DNA of 64,000 nucleotides from Pararhizobium arenae (GCF_001931685.1 NZ_MOOY01000012.1:62001-126000); one strand, 5' to 3'. Shown: positions 8,693 through 19,092, counted from the first letter of the stretch. Notes: generated from the letters alone by a model not told the origin. Program-made: numbers and translations.

Positions 8693-9229
8693 TTACACGA
8701 TTCGCGGCTTTATGGACGGAACTGAGGACGGTAGGCTCGCCAACTCGCCATCCTCATCGGCTGGGATATTGCCATCTGGGGTGAGGTCATCCACTGCAGT
8801 CGGGAGATCTCGGCTGAGGCGTTTGAGAATTTCGTTCTTGTCGAGACCTGTTCTTGCGGAAAGGTCATCAAGGAGTGCCGGGCCGAGCACTTCGGAAAGC
8901 TTTTCTTCGTCAATCGGCTTGTTTTCGCCGGGCCGAATCCAAGATTGTGCCGTTTCGCCCTGCCCTCGATCTTCGAACTGACGAAGAAGATCACCGAGCC
9001 CGCCTGCAACGCCGCCACGCGTCACACTACCGAAGAGCCCGCCGAGGCCACTTAAACCGCCAAGGCCACCACCAAGTACTTGTTCGGGGCCGCTGTTTCC
9101 TTGGTGCTCGCTGCCCGGCTGATCCTGCGCACTCCGAAGGCCACGGATCATTTCCGCGATTTTATCCCTGTTTTGATAGCCTGCAACCGCAAGGACACCG
9201 AGGAGAGCTTTAAGGGCGCTGCTTGGCAT
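8693..9229 (-). CDS. YidB/DUF937-family protein
   Basis: This 178-residue protein begins with a helical segment (ALKALLGVLAVAGYQNRDKIAEMI), followed by a glycine-rich linker (LGGGLGGLSGLGG) and a DUF937/YidB C-terminal part (EVLGPALLDDLSARTGLDKNEILKRLS, DLPTAVDDLTPDG). Function is unknown; homologues are common in rhizobia. A strong EcfG-type promoter (GGAAC-N17-CGTT) lies 57 bases upstream of its start, and it likely heads an operon with the PPOX-like gene. Confidence 0.8.
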   Translation of the reverse strand: MPSSALKALLGVLAVAGYQNRDKIAEMIRGLRSAQDQPGSEHQGNSGPEQVLGGGLGGLSGLGGLFGSVTRGGVAGGLGDLLRQFEDRGQGETAQSWIRPGENKPIDEEKLSEVLGPALLDDLSARTGLDKNEILKRLSRDLPTAVDDLTPDGNIPADEDGELASLPSSVPSIKPRIV

Positions 9230-10036
9230 GTCGATCTTTCTTTTAAGTGACCTGGTTCGAAGAGTGATCGAGTTTCACCACTCGCAACGGCATTGGTAGG
9301 CCACAAGTTCCAGCAAAACGGCGCGGTGACTGCTTAAAAAAGCAACCAGATCAAGGCTGGCTCTTAAAAGGTTTTGCCGCGTAAGGATGTCGTCCCACGT
9401 CCCGGTCGTTCACCACCGTGTCGGAAACGTGCGTATCCTGAGCGGTTTCAGCTTGCCGGCAAAGGCATCGCGAAACACGGTTTTAAGGTGCTGAGATATT
9501 TTGAGGCATCCAGCTTTGTCCTCCGGCTTGAACGCGGCTTCGTCTGCGATATCTGCCGACCAAACAAGAACCGGGCGCCTACAAACAGTTGCTCGAACGA
9601 AAGACGGGACGTGCAAAACAATCTCAGGAGCCGGACAATTGATCCAATCTGATCACCGGCAACCGGTGGAGTACGCGGGTGTTTAGTGCCCCAAAACTGA
9701 CATTTAGTCAGGAAGCTCGAATGTGGGCCCTTGGGTACATCTGAATGCCACGCCATTTGCAGGATTGGCGGCGCGAAGCGATCGTTTCCCTCCGCAACCA
9801 CAGTGCTCTTATGACTTTTCACCCGCTTCAGAATCGCAGGCGCGTGGGGACACGACCTGGTGTGATGCGCGCCGTAGCGCAACGGCGGCTTCAGCCAATG
9901 CAGACGCAGACAACACCCCGTATCAAACCGCCAACACTCGGCATCTGGGAATAGTCTGTTAACTGCAAGGGCGTATTCTTTCGCTGGATATTGATTGGGC
10001 ACCTGGCGTGCACTCTTCAATGGAGGAGATACCAAC
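9230..10036. other. Long interval without a recognisable gene
   Basis: Apart from the YidB promoter at its left end, this 800-base stretch holds only short overlapping open frames in both directions with no family I recognise. The largest, on the minus strand at 9448-10050, has an arginine/proline-rich composition typical of a shadow frame. It may be decayed mobile DNA. Confidence 0.4.
9286..9311 (-). promoter_or_regulatory. EcfG-type promoter of the YidB-like gene
   Basis: GGAAC at 9311-9307, 17-base spacer, CGTT at 9289-9286, about 57 bases before the start at 9229. A perfect match to the EcfG/RpoE2 consensus. Confidence 0.75.
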
Positions 10037-11848
10037 ATGGCTTTTTCCATCGCGAAAAATTTGGCGGCCGTTGGCTTCGCCGTTTCCGTGGGAATGTTCG
10101 CCTCATTCGGATTGCAGCAGGCAGCCCTTCAGCGGCTTAAGGTCAACGGGCCAATCTATGAGCAAATCATTTACGGGAAGGACCTGATCGCGGATATCTT
10201 GCCGCCGCCGCTTTTCGTGGTCGAGTCATATATGCTCTCCCATGAGGCCAATGACTTCCCAGACTTAATTGAAGGTAATCTTGCCAAGATCACAACGTTG
10301 AAGGCCGCCTATGAGGACCGCCGTGTCTATTGGCAAACGACGCGTCTGCCACAAGCACTGAAGGATCAACTCAACACAGAAGTGCTGGCGAAAGGCGATG
10401 TCTTCTGGAGCGTGATGGAGAACGAGGTTTTTCCAGCGCTCTCTACGAAGCGAACCGGCTCTGCAACCGATGCGATCGTCATTCTCAAGACTGCCTTTCA
10501 CGCGCATCAGGATGCGGTGGAAAAACTGGTCGTGAATTCGGACACCTATCTCAAGGGGCAGGAAAAGAACGCGGCATCAGAGATTGGCACCTGGACCACG
10601 GCGGCCGCGGGCGCTGCACTCGCATCATTCCTGCTGCTGCTGGCCGGGCTCTATTTCTTCCGCCAACGCACAATTCTGCCGATCGACGGCATGAAGCGCT
10701 ATATGAGCAGACTTGCCAATGGCGACTTTTCGGCCGCAGTGCCCTATGCCGAGCGAAACGACGAGATCGGTCATATGGCCCAAGCCGTTGTGGTCTTCCG
10801 CACCAATTCGTTGGAACGCCACGAGAGCCACCTCCGCGAGGCCGCAGCGAAGAAAGCCGACGTCATGAGGGAACGCCAGCGGGCCGCTGAACGTGACGCT
10901 GAAGAGGCCGAACGCGATGCAGTCATCCGCTCGCTGACGCGGGCACTTGATGAGCTGTCTCACGGCAATCTCGGATTTCGGATCGACACGCCGTTCGCGT
11001 CGGCTTATGAGCCGCTCCGATCGACCTTCAATAAGAGTGTCGACACCTTGGCGGTCTCGATCGATGCGGTGTCCGATGCGACGGGCACGCTGCGTAACTC
11101 GTCCGACGACATCGCCCAGGCTATGGACGCGCTTTTGCAACGCAACGAGCAGCAGGCCGCAAGTATCGAGGAAACATCCGCCGCACTGACCCAGATTACC
11201 TCTGCCGTCGGCAGATCCTCGTCACAGTCGCTGGAGGCAAGCGGCATGATGTCCGCGACCAGTCACGCCGCATTACAATGTACTGGGCTGATGCGCGATA
11301 CAATAAACGCCATGCAGAAGATCGAAGAATCCTCCGGCCAGATCGGCCAGATCATCAATGTTATCGATGAGATTGCCTTCCAGACAAATCTGTTGGCGCT
11401 CAATGCCGGCGTTGAAGCCGCACGCGCCGGCGAAGCTGGCAAGGGGTTTGCTGTAGTAGCCCAGGAAGTCCGCGAACTCGCTTCCCGCTCGGCAAATGCC
11501 GCCAAGGAAATCAAAGCGCTTATCTCGACCTCATCCCAGCAGGTCGATTCAGGCGTGGCGCTGGTCAACCGCACCGGTCACGCGCTCTCGGACATCGAGA
11601 CGAAGCTCCAACGCATTGGCCAGATTATTGAGGCTGCGGTTAAGTCCTCAAACGACCAGTCGTCCGCTATAGTCGAGATCAACGGCTCAGTCCATGCAAT
11701 GGACAAAGTGACTCAGCGCAATTCCGCCATGGCGGCGCAAACCAATGCGGCCTGCAAGGAGATGAACGAACAAGTTCATGCGCTGGAGGGTATCGTATCG
11801 CAATTTAGCCTCCCTCCAATGTATCTACGTTCGCACCGCGCCGCTTGA
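10037..11848 (+). CDS. Methyl-accepting chemotaxis protein
   Basis: A 603-residue transmembrane chemoreceptor. Membrane helices lie near residues 10-28 and 190-212, enclosing a periplasmic sensor of about 160 residues ([20 protein letters not shown] ...) of the type with a small helical bundle. A HAMP domain follows ([10 protein letters not shown] ... FRTNSLERH in reconstructed order), then the signalling domain with the hairpin tip [20 protein letters not shown]. The start at 10037 (MAFSIAKN) is preferred because TGGAGGAG precedes it. No other che genes are nearby; it would feed a chemotaxis array encoded elsewhere. The ligand is unknown. Confidence 0.93.
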   Translation: MAFSIAKNLAAVGFAVSVGMFASFGLQQAALQRLKVNGPIYEQIIYGKDLIADILPPPLFVVESYMLSHEANDFPDLIEGNLAKITTLKAAYEDRRVYWQTTRLPQALKDQLNTEVLAKGDVFWSVMENEVFPALSTKRTGSATDAIVILKTAFHAHQDAVEKLVVNSDTYLKGQEKNAASEIGTWTTAAAGAALASFLLLLAGLYFFRQRTILPIDGMKRYMSRLANGDFSAAVPYAERNDEIGHMAQAVVVFRTNSLERHESHLREAAAKKADVMRERQRAAERDAEEAERDAVIRSLTRALDELSHGNLGFRIDTPFASAYEPLRSTFNKSVDTLAVSIDAVSDATGTLRNSSDDIAQAMDALLQRNEQQAASIEETSAALTQITSAVGRSSSQSLEASGMMSATSHAALQCTGLMRDTINAMQKIEESSGQIGQIINVIDEIAFQTNLLALNAGVEAARAGEAGKGFAVVAQEVRELASRSANAAKEIKALISTSSQQVDSGVALVNRTGHALSDIETKLQRIGQIIEAAVKSSNDQSSAIVEINGSVHAMDKVTQRNSAMAAQTNAACKEMNEQVHALEGIVSQFSLPPMYLRSHRAA

Positions 11849-12108
11849 AGTAAGCTCATCTATATATGTTGATCCGCTTCGCAAGCAGAGCGTGACGCGA
11901 CACTGTGACCGGAATGGAGGCGCGTAGCCGACCGATGAGTCATCACCGAACGCGTTCCAATAAACCCGGCCCCCCTGTACGCAATTCGTTTCCTGCAGGC
12001 ATCGCCGCATCGACGCTGCAGGGGCGCTTCCACGTCGACGTGATACGACAGTGACACGTCAGCAAGAATGAGCGTGCCACATCGTTCCCGCCGCAACTCT
12101 TACTTCCC

Positions 12109-12325
12109 TTGACAACCTATGGTAACCATATTTTTGCGGCGGCCAAGGCGAGGAACCCATCGAAAGATTTTCGGATCTTGTCGTATCGGGTAGCAACACG
12201 ACGGAACTGCTTGATCCGATAGAACATCCGCTCGATATGGTTTCGATCTTTTTAGGTTCTGATGTCGCAGACGGGCGGGGCTTTCCGGTTTGTCTTCGAC
12301 AGGATGCCCGGCCTGGTCCCTTGGA
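12109..12325 (-). mobile_element. 3' fragment of an IS5-family element (copy A)
   Basis: This 215-base piece is roughly 85-90% identical to the end of the copy at 13620-14440. Translated on the minus strand it is the end of a DDE transposase. Similarity stops abruptly at 12325 (CCTGGTCCCTTGGA), where Sel1-protein sequence begins, so this copy is truncated internally. Confidence 0.7.
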
Positions 12326-12553
12326 ATGGGCGGTGACAATCACGCCAACGTCTTCTTCGAAATGGGGGTCATGTATGCGACCGGTCGCGGCTCCGCCGTT
12401 GATTTCAACGCCGCCCACAAGTGGCTGAACATTGCCGCCATCAAGGGCTCCGACCGGGCTGCAGCACTGCGCGGTGATCTTGCCCAGACGATAAGCAAGG
12501 CCGAACTCGCCGCTGCACTACGCACCGCCCGCGAATGGATGACGATGCACTGA
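12326..12553 (+). pseudogene. C-terminal fragment of a Sel1-repeat protein
   Basis: From about 12330 the frame reads a Sel1-like repeat (FFEMGVMYATGRG, DFNAAHKWLNIAAIKGSDRA) and the tail AALRTAREWMTMH. Sel1 repeats normally occur in tandem as helical-pair scaffolds; here only the last one and a half remain. The upstream part has been replaced by the IS fragment, so the gene is a truncated remnant with no start or ribosome site of its own. Confidence 0.7.
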
Positions 12554-12577
12554 TGACTGATACAAGCTCGGACGGAA

Positions 12578-13579
12578 TCAGAGCTGTGGGCTGTCCTGTT
12601 TTCCCAGCCACGGTTCGATCACAGACGGATTGACGACGTATTCAGGCACTCGCCACTCTGCCACCGCGAGAAGGTTCTCGCAAAATGCCTCCCGCAGTCG
12701 CATCTGCGACTCGACCGTATGTCCCACCATGTGTGGGGTGAGGATGGCGTTCGGAAGGTCGCGCAGCGGACTATCCTCTTTCAACGGCTCCGGGTCGAAC
12801 ACATCGAGGGCAAGGCGCATAGCCGGTCGCTCTGCGGCGAGCGTGGCGAGTGTATCGTCGGGAATGATGCCGCCCCGCGTGATGTTGACAAACACCACGT
12901 CCGGTTTCATTCGGCGCAACGCGTCAAGATCGAGCATCCCCCGTGATTCAGGAGTGAGTGCAGCCGCCATGATAACGACATCGCTTGTCGCGAGCACTTC
13001 ATCGAGGCTCTGGGAGGTGATGTAGGCGGGCATCGATCGCGTCGTGCGTACCGAAGCGACGAGCCTCACGCCCCATACAGACAGTCGTTCCGCGATAGCT
13101 TGTCCAATTTTGCCAAAGCCTATCAGGCCAACTGTCTTTCCCATGAGCATGCGCGCACGGACCTGCGAGGGACGCGGCAGGTTTTCGCGAAGGTGGCGCT
13201 CCGTGCCATGAAGGTCATAGAGCGAAGCCAGAGTGAAGAGAACTGCGGCCTCGGCCATGCTGACGGTGTTTTCCGCAATCTGGCCATTTGCCACGAGGAT
13301 GCCGTTTTCCGTCGCGGCCGAAACATCGAACCCTTCGACCCCTGTGAACGGAGAAACCAGTGCGCGCAGACGCGGCATCCTGGCAAACAGTTCCCGGTCG
13401 GCTGCAAAGCTTGAGGTCGCGCCAAGGATTTCCAAAGACTGCAGTGCATCAACGGCGGCAAGCAGTTGCTCGCGCGTGACGAACCGTGCCACACCATGGC
13501 CACGCCGTTGCAACGCGTCGTGGGCTGGATTGAAGAACCGATCAAAGGACGACGTTCCCACCAAAGCAACAGTCGACAT
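12578..13579 (-). CDS. D-2-hydroxyacid dehydrogenase
   Basis: A 333-residue NAD(P)-dependent D-isomer-specific 2-hydroxyacid dehydrogenase. The nucleotide-binding motif is GLIGFGKIGQAIAERL and the catalytic triad is seen as NITRGG (Arg), DVFDPEP (Glu) and TPHMVGHT (His). Start at 13579 (MSTVALVG) with GGAGG 6 bases upstream. The longer open frame running to 14029 is an accidental read-through into transposase remains. The gene lies between two IS5-like copies in the same orientation and could have been mobilised with them. The substrate (for example a glyoxylate/hydroxypyruvate-like acid) is not determinable. Confidence 0.9.
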   Translation of the reverse strand: MSTVALVGTSSFDRFFNPAHDALQRRGHGVARFVTREQLLAAVDALQSLEILGATSSFAADRELFARMPRLRALVSPFTGVEGFDVSAATENGILVANGQIAENTVSMAEAAVLFTLASLYDLHGTERHLRENLPRPSQVRARMLMGKTVGLIGFGKIGQAIAERLSVWGVRLVASVRTTRSMPAYITSQSLDEVLATSDVVIMAAALTPESRGMLDLDALRRMKPDVVFVNITRGGIIPDDTLATLAAERPAMRLALDVFDPEPLKEDSPLRDLPNAILTPHMVGHTVESQMRLREAFCENLLAVAEWRVPEYVVNPSVIEPWLGKQDSPQL

Positions 13580-13619
13580 TTTAGCCTCCAAATGAGTTAC
13601 CCGGACAAACCTGGGTCTT

Positions 13620-14440
13620 GTTGACAACAGTATGGCAACCATATTTTGCGGCGGCCAGGGCGAGGAAGCCCTTGAAAGATTTTCGGGTCTTGTCGTATCG
13701 GGTGGCAACACGACGGTACTGCTTGATCCGATAGAACATCCGCTCGATGCGGTTTCAATCCCTGTAGGCTCTAAAGTCGCAGGCGGGCGGGGCTTTTCGG
13801 TTGGCCTTCGGCGGGATGACCGGCCTGGTCCCTTGGAGCAGCAACTACTCGCGTAAAAGTCAGCGTCATATCCTTTGTCGGCAAGAATCCGCCTCGGTCT
13901 GCCAACGGGCATCGCCAGCAGGTCAGGAACAGCTCTGTAGTCGGAAGCCTCTCCGCGTGTCAGGATGAAGCCGGGGGGGGGCGTCGCTGACCGTCTGCGC
14001 GGGCGTGGATTCTCGTAGAAAAGCCGCAACGTGATGGACCAAAAGCCTCCTTATAAGTCCCCCTTTAGCGCCCGCAGCCTGAGAGTGGCCGCGAACTTGT
14101 GGTGCTGTCGATCATGTGCTGCCGGTCGTCGGCCAGCCCCAACTCGACCAGCGTTTCAAGCAGTGCATCCCACACCCCTTGTTCCGCCCAGCGGCGGAAG
14201 CGCACATAGGCGGAATTCCACTTTCCAAAGCGTCATGCATATCGCGCTAGGGGCAGCCGACCCGCAGATCATGTAGCATGCCGTGCAGATACCGTCGATT
14301 GGCATGCGCGGGCCGGGGCTTTCTACCGCGCTCCGACGGCAAAAGCCCTTCGATGATCCGCCATTCCATATCCGTCAGGTCGCCGCGTGCCAAAACCGCC
14401 TCCTAAAAAGCAGTCTTGAATCATGCTTCCACTGGTTTAG
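13620..14440 (-). mobile_element. Degenerate IS5-family insertion sequence (copy B)
   Basis: On the minus strand from about 14393 the translation gives the usual start of IS5/IS427-type transposases (ARGDLTDMEWRIIEGLLPSE), a central part (YVRFRRWAEQGVWDALLE) and ADKGYDADFY near the end. The first codon is TTG behind AGGAGG. A TAG replaces the Trp codon near 14240 and several single-base deletions break the frame. The element is nearly full-length but dead. Exact terminal repeats could not be set. Confidence 0.75.
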
Positions 14441-14515
14441 GGATCTACTTTGTCAAAAGGACCTAGTATAATTTCAGAGGCATTTAGGGTCGTATGCATA
14501 ATCAGGAAATATCAA

Positions 14516-15043
14516 ATGTTTCAGCGCGCGATTGTTTGGGCGAAGGCGGTTGGAGTGATCGGCGATATTGTCAAGGGAACATCAAACGTGTCCCTTCGCC
14601 AATACAGGAGAGCAGCAAGTGTCCACGACGGGGTCCCACTCCCTGTGTTCGGATGGGACTATCACCGCGTCCAAGCTCACGGCAGCGTCGGGCAGGCCCT
14701 TCCTAAACTCGTTAGCGACGCGCGGTTGACGGATACCCTTCTGAGTCTGGTTGCCGGGCCACAAGAGACATTTGCTTATGAGGTCGATGGGTCGCGGACA
14801 TATGATCCGGAAGCGAAAGCTTTGGCGCAGGAGTTTTCAGACATCTCCGTCACCACCGTAAGACTTGCGGTCGGCGACGTACGGCTAGGATGGTTCCTCG
14901 TCTCACTAAACACTGACCCTGATATCGTGCATTGGAAGATGCGCTATCACGAACGTGAGGGAGCTTTTGCACGAGATCAAGTCGATCGCCAACGACAAGC
15001 TGACGTGCTGTTATCGCTGGCTTCGCGCGATCCTCCGTTGTGA
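14516..15043 (+). CDS. Hypothetical protein (175 aa)
   Basis: An open frame starting MFQRAIVWAKAVGVIGDIVK with AGGA 8 bases upstream. Codon use looks coding through its length. It contains VFGWDYHRVQAHGSVGQALP and VGDVRLGWFLVSL but no family I recognise. It follows the degenerate insertion sequence directly and may be the C-terminal part or a fused remnant of a larger gene. Minus-strand open frames overlap its 3' end, so this call is tentative. Confidence 0.4.
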   Translation: MFQRAIVWAKAVGVIGDIVKGTSNVSLRQYRRAASVHDGVPLPVFGWDYHRVQAHGSVGQALPKLVSDARLTDTLLSLVAGPQETFAYEVDGSRTYDPEAKALAQEFSDISVTTVRLAVGDVRLGWFLVSLNTDPDIVHWKMRYHEREGAFARDQVDRQRQADVLLSLASRDPPL

Positions 15044-15291
15044 AGCCCTCAGCCAGAACCGCCGATGGTAGAATGCCGAGCGCGTTTACCTCGTCACCCA
15101 CGGAATAGCAATTCAGCGTCAGACTGCTGCAAACAACACGCGCCGTCGCGATGACCGCGTCGGCATGCGCCCGGCCGGATTCAGCCGCTGTCGGCCAACA
15201 TCCGATGAAATTACGAGCCGCTCAGCGAACACGACAGTCACCCAAGCGACGAGATCCGATGATTTCGATGCATTGAAAGTGAAGTCTTGGC

Positions 15292-15316
15292 GGAACCTTA
15301 GAGAGGCCAATGGGTT
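15292..15316 (+). promoter_or_regulatory. EcfG-type promoter of the exported small protein
   Basis: GGAAC at 15292-15296, 16-base spacer, GGTT at 15313-15316, 33 bases before the ATG at 15349. Confidence 0.65.
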
Positions 15317-15348
15317 TTTGCGCATATAATTTAAGAAAGGACTGAAAG

Positions 15349-15657
15349 ATGCGTTTTACTCATGTAGCCGTGGCCGTCGCCATCGCCTGCTCAGGGCTTC
15401 CGTTCGCCCCTGCTTCCTTCGCTCAAGATGTGGAACTAAGAATTGGACCGGATGGCATCAAGCCTGTCATTCGAGATCGCTACCGTGACCGGGGCGGCTG
15501 CGAGGCTGGTGAAGCCAGAGCCGCAGCGCGCGCCGAGGGTTTGAGGCGAGCCGAGGTCGTTAGGATGACCGAGCGGAGCATTACGGTGCGAGGCTTCACT
15601 CGACGCGGGCCAGAGCAGATCAGGTTTGCAAATCGTCCCGGCTGCCCAATTATTTGA
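15349..15657 (+). CDS. Exported small protein (102 aa)
   Basis: Begins with a 25-residue Sec signal peptide (MRFTHVAVAVAIACSGLPFA ... SFAQ). The mature part is rich in Arg and has two cysteines, one in RDRGGCEAGEARAAAR and one in NRPGCPII, likely to form a disulfide, and a central EVVRMTERSITVRGFTRRG. It resembles uncharacterised rhizobial periplasmic proteins with this CxxxEARAAAR start. AAAGGA precedes the ATG. The EcfG-type promoter places it among stress genes. Confidence 0.7.
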   Translation: MRFTHVAVAVAIACSGLPFAPASFAQDVELRIGPDGIKPVIRDRYRDRGGCEAGEARAAARAEGLRRAEVVRMTERSITVRGFTRRGPEQIRFANRPGCPII

Positions 15658-16071
15658 TTCTTAATGATTTGCTCCGGAAAGAGATGCGCTGGGGCCGCCT
15701 TTACGGCCCTAGCGCGATCGAGTATAAGCGCAATTTACCGCGCTGAAGCGTGTAGACATCTGTCACGGTTCGTTCAGTCACAGCCGATCATCGATATTGG
15801 GTGCTCGTGATCGGATCAACGAACGCCGCACTTATTGGCCTGGCTATGGCAACCATCTATCGAGCAATTCGCCATTATTGCCGGTAGAAATAGCGGATTC
15901 CTGGCATGATCACTGGTAGTTGAGCACGTTGAAAAACACAGCATTCTTGTTGCGTCCAGCCGCTTTCCACATGTAGGTGTCAATCTTTAACCACCACCTT
16001 TGCTGATCTCCATAGAGCGGTATGTCTAGCCATTAGAGCAAAGTTAAATCGGACGGCGTGGGGACTCATCA
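15658..16071. other. Gene-free interval with a hairpin
   Basis: No coding region seen. An 11-bp imperfect stem at 15687-15714 (CGCTGGGGCCG / CGGCCCTAGCG, 6-base loop) lies just after the exported small protein and may end its transcript, although no T run follows. The right part should hold the promoter of the hybrid kinase. Confidence 0.4.
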
Positions 16072-19000
16072 GTGCGTGAAATTCTAGAGCGACTGTTGCG
16101 CGAGCAACATGAAACGTATGAGGACCTCAAGCAATATATCGCGAAGCAGGGCAATCGCCTGAGCAGTGTTATCGACACCATCGCCGATGCACCCTTCCCC
16201 ATGTTCATCGTGATCGGCGCCGATCGTCGCTTGATCTATAACGAGGCCTACGTACCAATCCTGGGGTCTCGCCATCCCTTTGCGCTGGGAAGGCCGTTCT
16301 TCGAGGTCTGGCCCGAAGTCACCGAGCACGTGGCGCCTGTCATCGATGACGCCTTTCTAGGGAAATCGACTCTCTTTCAGGATATGAAGGCCATGCTGAA
16401 CCGGCCGACACTCCAACCGGCTTGGTTCACGTTTTCCTACAGCCCAATTCGTGATGAAGATGGCAATATCGCTGCTGCTTTATGCGTCTGCAGCGAAACG
16501 ACCGAGGCCGTGACCGCGAGGCTTCGGCAGGCTTTTCTGATGGATCTGCAAACAGCATTTCACAATACCGGCGATGCGTCAGAGATTATCGAGATTGCCC
16601 AAGGGGCTATTGGGTCGCATCTTGGCGTGAGCCGCGTAGGATATGGTTGGGTCGACGACAGCGAGCGTTACTTTACGACGCCTAGCAACTGGACTGATGG
16701 TACGGTAGAACGTCAAAGCGGAACGCATGATCTCGCTGCTTTTGGACCAGCGGTGCTAGCCGCTTTGAGAGGCGGCGTATCGCTTGTCATCTGCGATTCC
16801 TTCACCGATGCAAGGGTTTCGGATCCCCAAAGCGCATTGGCCTTCCAGGCTCTTCAAATCCGTAGTGTGGTGACAGTATCTTTGATCCGTAGCGGCCGCT
16901 TCGTCGCTGCGCTCTACGTACATAACAAAGAACCCCGGGATTGGACCGAACAGGAACTTGCGCTGATACGAGAAGTGGCAGATCGCACGTGGTCAGCGCT
17001 CGAGCGCGCTTATGCTCAAGCCAACCTGCACGCCCTCGCACAGCGTCAATCCTTCCTGCTAACCTTGTCTGACCAGCTTCGCCCACTATCGAGCGCCGAG
17101 GAAATCAAGCAGGTGTCGGCGCAACTGCTTGGGGAATTTCTGTCTGTAGGAAGAGTTGGCTACGGCGAGATCGACGCGAGCCAAGAATACGTCACGGTGG
17201 AGCGCGACTGGAGCAATGGCGAGATGCCGTCGCTCGGCGGCGAGACGCGGCGGCTAGAAATATTCGGTCCCGCCATCATCGCTGTGCTGAAAGGCGGACG
17301 CATGCTGCGTCTCGATTCGGTTTACGACAACCCCGTGTCCGTAGCTTACGCGGATGGTTATGCGAGCATCGGGACCAGATCGTTGCTGGTCGCTCCACTG
17401 TTGAAAGAAGACCGGCTGGTCGCGATCTTGTATGTTCATGAAGGCGAGCCGCGGCGTTGGACGGATGAAGAAGTAGCCATCGCGTCCGAGGTTGCGGACC
17501 GCACGTGGGCCTTGATCGAGCGCGCGCGCGCAGAAAGCGCTCTGCGCGCCGTAAATGCAACCCTCGAGGAACGCGTGAATCAGAGCCTTGCCGAACGGCG
17601 CATTTATGCGAGCATCGTTGAGGATACTGACTCTCCCATCCAGATGATCGACCGCAACTACAGGTTCTTGGGCGTCAATCCCGCGGCCAAGGCTGACTAT
17701 GAACGGGTCTTTGGGATCCGGCCCCACACAGGACAGAGCCTTCTTGAATTGCTTAGCCATGTTCCACCTCAAAGAGACGGCGCAAAGGCAGTGTGGGATC
17801 GCGCTCTCGCTGGTGAAGCATTTGATCAGACTGGCTGGTGGGGAGAGGGCGACGTCGAAAGACGCGCCTATGAGATGCGCTTCCGTCCGGTCCTCGCCGA
17901 AGATGGGACGGTCGGTGGCGCCTATCTAATTGGTCGAGACATTACAGAACTCCTGAAAGAGCAGGAACGCTTATCCCTAGCAGAAGAACAGCTCCGACAG
18001 GCTCAGAAACTGGAGGCAATCGGACAACTGACTGGTGGCGTGGCGCACGACTTCAATAATCTCCTGACGCCGATCATCGGGAGCCTCGATATCCTGCAGC
18101 GTAAACAACTTGGCGGAGAGCGGGAGCAGCGTATGGTCGCGGGCGCCGCTCAAGCTGCAGAGCGCGCCCGTTTGCTCGTGCAGCGATTGCTGGCGTTTGC
18201 GCGCAGGCAACCGCTACAAGCTACGGCTGTCGATGTGAGAGAACTTGTCCACGAGATGGCCGGGTTGATATCAAGCACCACCGGACCTCAGATCCATATC
18301 GCAGTGGACGTCTGGGAACATCTTCCACCTGTTTTGGCCGACCGAAACCAGTTGGAGATGGCGCTCCTGAACCTTGCAGTCAATGCACGCGATGCGATGC
18401 CAGATGGCGGAACGCTGAGGATAACCGCTCAAGCATCTTCGGGCCGGGAAACAAGGCCCTCTGAACTTGCGAAGGGAGACTACATCTGCTTGTCGGTTTC
18501 CGATACAGGCAGCGGCATGGACGATCAGACCTTGAAGCGCGCAACTGAACCGTTCTTTTCGACAAAGGGTCTCGGTAAGGGAACGGGGCTCGGGCTGTCG
18601 ATGGTACACGGCCTGGCGCTCCAGTCGGGAGGCATGCTCACGATCAAGAGCCGCGAGGGGGTTGGTACCAATGTTGAAATCTGGCTGCCCGTGAGCAGCG
18701 GAAGCCTTTACGACATGGAGCATCCACCGACTGTTGCAACAACCGCCCTCTCCGGAGTTGCCCTGCTCGTCGACGACGAAGGTCTGGTTCGCCTGAGCAC
18801 GGCGGAGATGCTGCGCGAGCTGGGATATGACGTCATCGAGGCGGAATCTGCGGAGGACGCTCTAAAACTACTTGGACATGGACTAACGCCGAGGCTCCTG
18901 GTTACCGACCATCTCATGCCGGGCATGACCGGGACGGAACTCGCGCGATCCATCATTGCAGCCCGCCCTGACGTGCAGGTTCTGGTAGTCTCAGGTTACT

Positions 19001-19092
19001 CGGACGTTGAAGACGTAGCGCCGGATCTGCCTCGACTGACTAAGCCGTTCAGAAGGGAGGATCTGGTCAACATGTTGACCAAACCGTCGTAG
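16072..19092 (+). CDS. Hybrid sensor histidine kinase (PAS-GAF-GAF-PAS-HisKA-HATPase-REC)
   Basis: A soluble sensor of 1006 residues with a GTG start preceded by GGGGA. Order: PAS (about 33-146), GAF (160-315), a second GAF similar to the first (325-485), PAS (510-625), dimerisation domain with VAHDFNNLLTPI, ATPase domain (NLAVNARDAMPDGG, SVSDTGSGM, GKGTGLGLSM) and a C-terminal receiver (LLVDDEG, VTDHLMPGMTG, LTKPF). The absence of membrane helices suggests a cytoplasmic signal, perhaps redox, light or a small molecule. There is no adjacent output regulator. Several rhizobial kinases of this shape feed the general stress response; that link is inference here. Confidence 0.92.
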   Translation: MREILERLLREQHETYEDLKQYIAKQGNRLSSVIDTIADAPFPMFIVIGADRRLIYNEAYVPILGSRHPFALGRPFFEVWPEVTEHVAPVIDDAFLGKSTLFQDMKAMLNRPTLQPAWFTFSYSPIRDEDGNIAAALCVCSETTEAVTARLRQAFLMDLQTAFHNTGDASEIIEIAQGAIGSHLGVSRVGYGWVDDSERYFTTPSNWTDGTVERQSGTHDLAAFGPAVLAALRGGVSLVICDSFTDARVSDPQSALAFQALQIRSVVTVSLIRSGRFVAALYVHNKEPRDWTEQELALIREVADRTWSALERAYAQANLHALAQRQSFLLTLSDQLRPLSSAEEIKQVSAQLLGEFLSVGRVGYGEIDASQEYVTVERDWSNGEMPSLGGETRRLEIFGPAIIAVLKGGRMLRLDSVYDNPVSVAYADGYASIGTRSLLVAPLLKEDRLVAILYVHEGEPRRWTDEEVAIASEVADRTWALIERARAESALRAVNATLEERVNQSLAERRIYASIVEDTDSPIQMIDRNYRFLGVNPAAKADYERVFGIRPHTGQSLLELLSHVPPQRDGAKAVWDRALAGEAFDQTGWWGEGDVERRAYEMRFRPVLAEDGTVGGAYLIGRDITELLKEQERLSLAEEQLRQAQKLEAIGQLTGGVAHDFNNLLTPIIGSLDILQRKQLGGEREQRMVAGAAQAAERARLLVQRLLAFARRQPLQATAVDVRELVHEMAGLISSTTGPQIHIAVDVWEHLPPVLADRNQLEMALLNLAVNARDAMPDGGTLRITAQASSGRETRPSELAKGDYICLSVSDTGSGMDDQTLKRATEPFFSTKGLGKGTGLGLSMVHGLALQSGGMLTIKSREGVGTNVEIWLPVSSGSLYDMEHPPTVATTALSGVALLVDDEGLVRLSTAEMLRELGYDVIEAESAEDALKLLGHGLTPRLLVTDHLMPGMTGTELARSIIAARPDVQVLVVSGYSDVEDVAPDLPRLTKPFRREDLVNMLTKPS

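Noticed and set aside
9448-10050. A 200-codon minus-strand open frame
   Set aside because: It overlaps the chemoreceptor start, has shadow-type composition and matches no family I know.
12578-14029. A 483-codon open frame that looks like one long dehydrogenase
   Set aside because: The first 150 codons are transposase remains in the same frame; the ribosome site and family length put the start at 13579.
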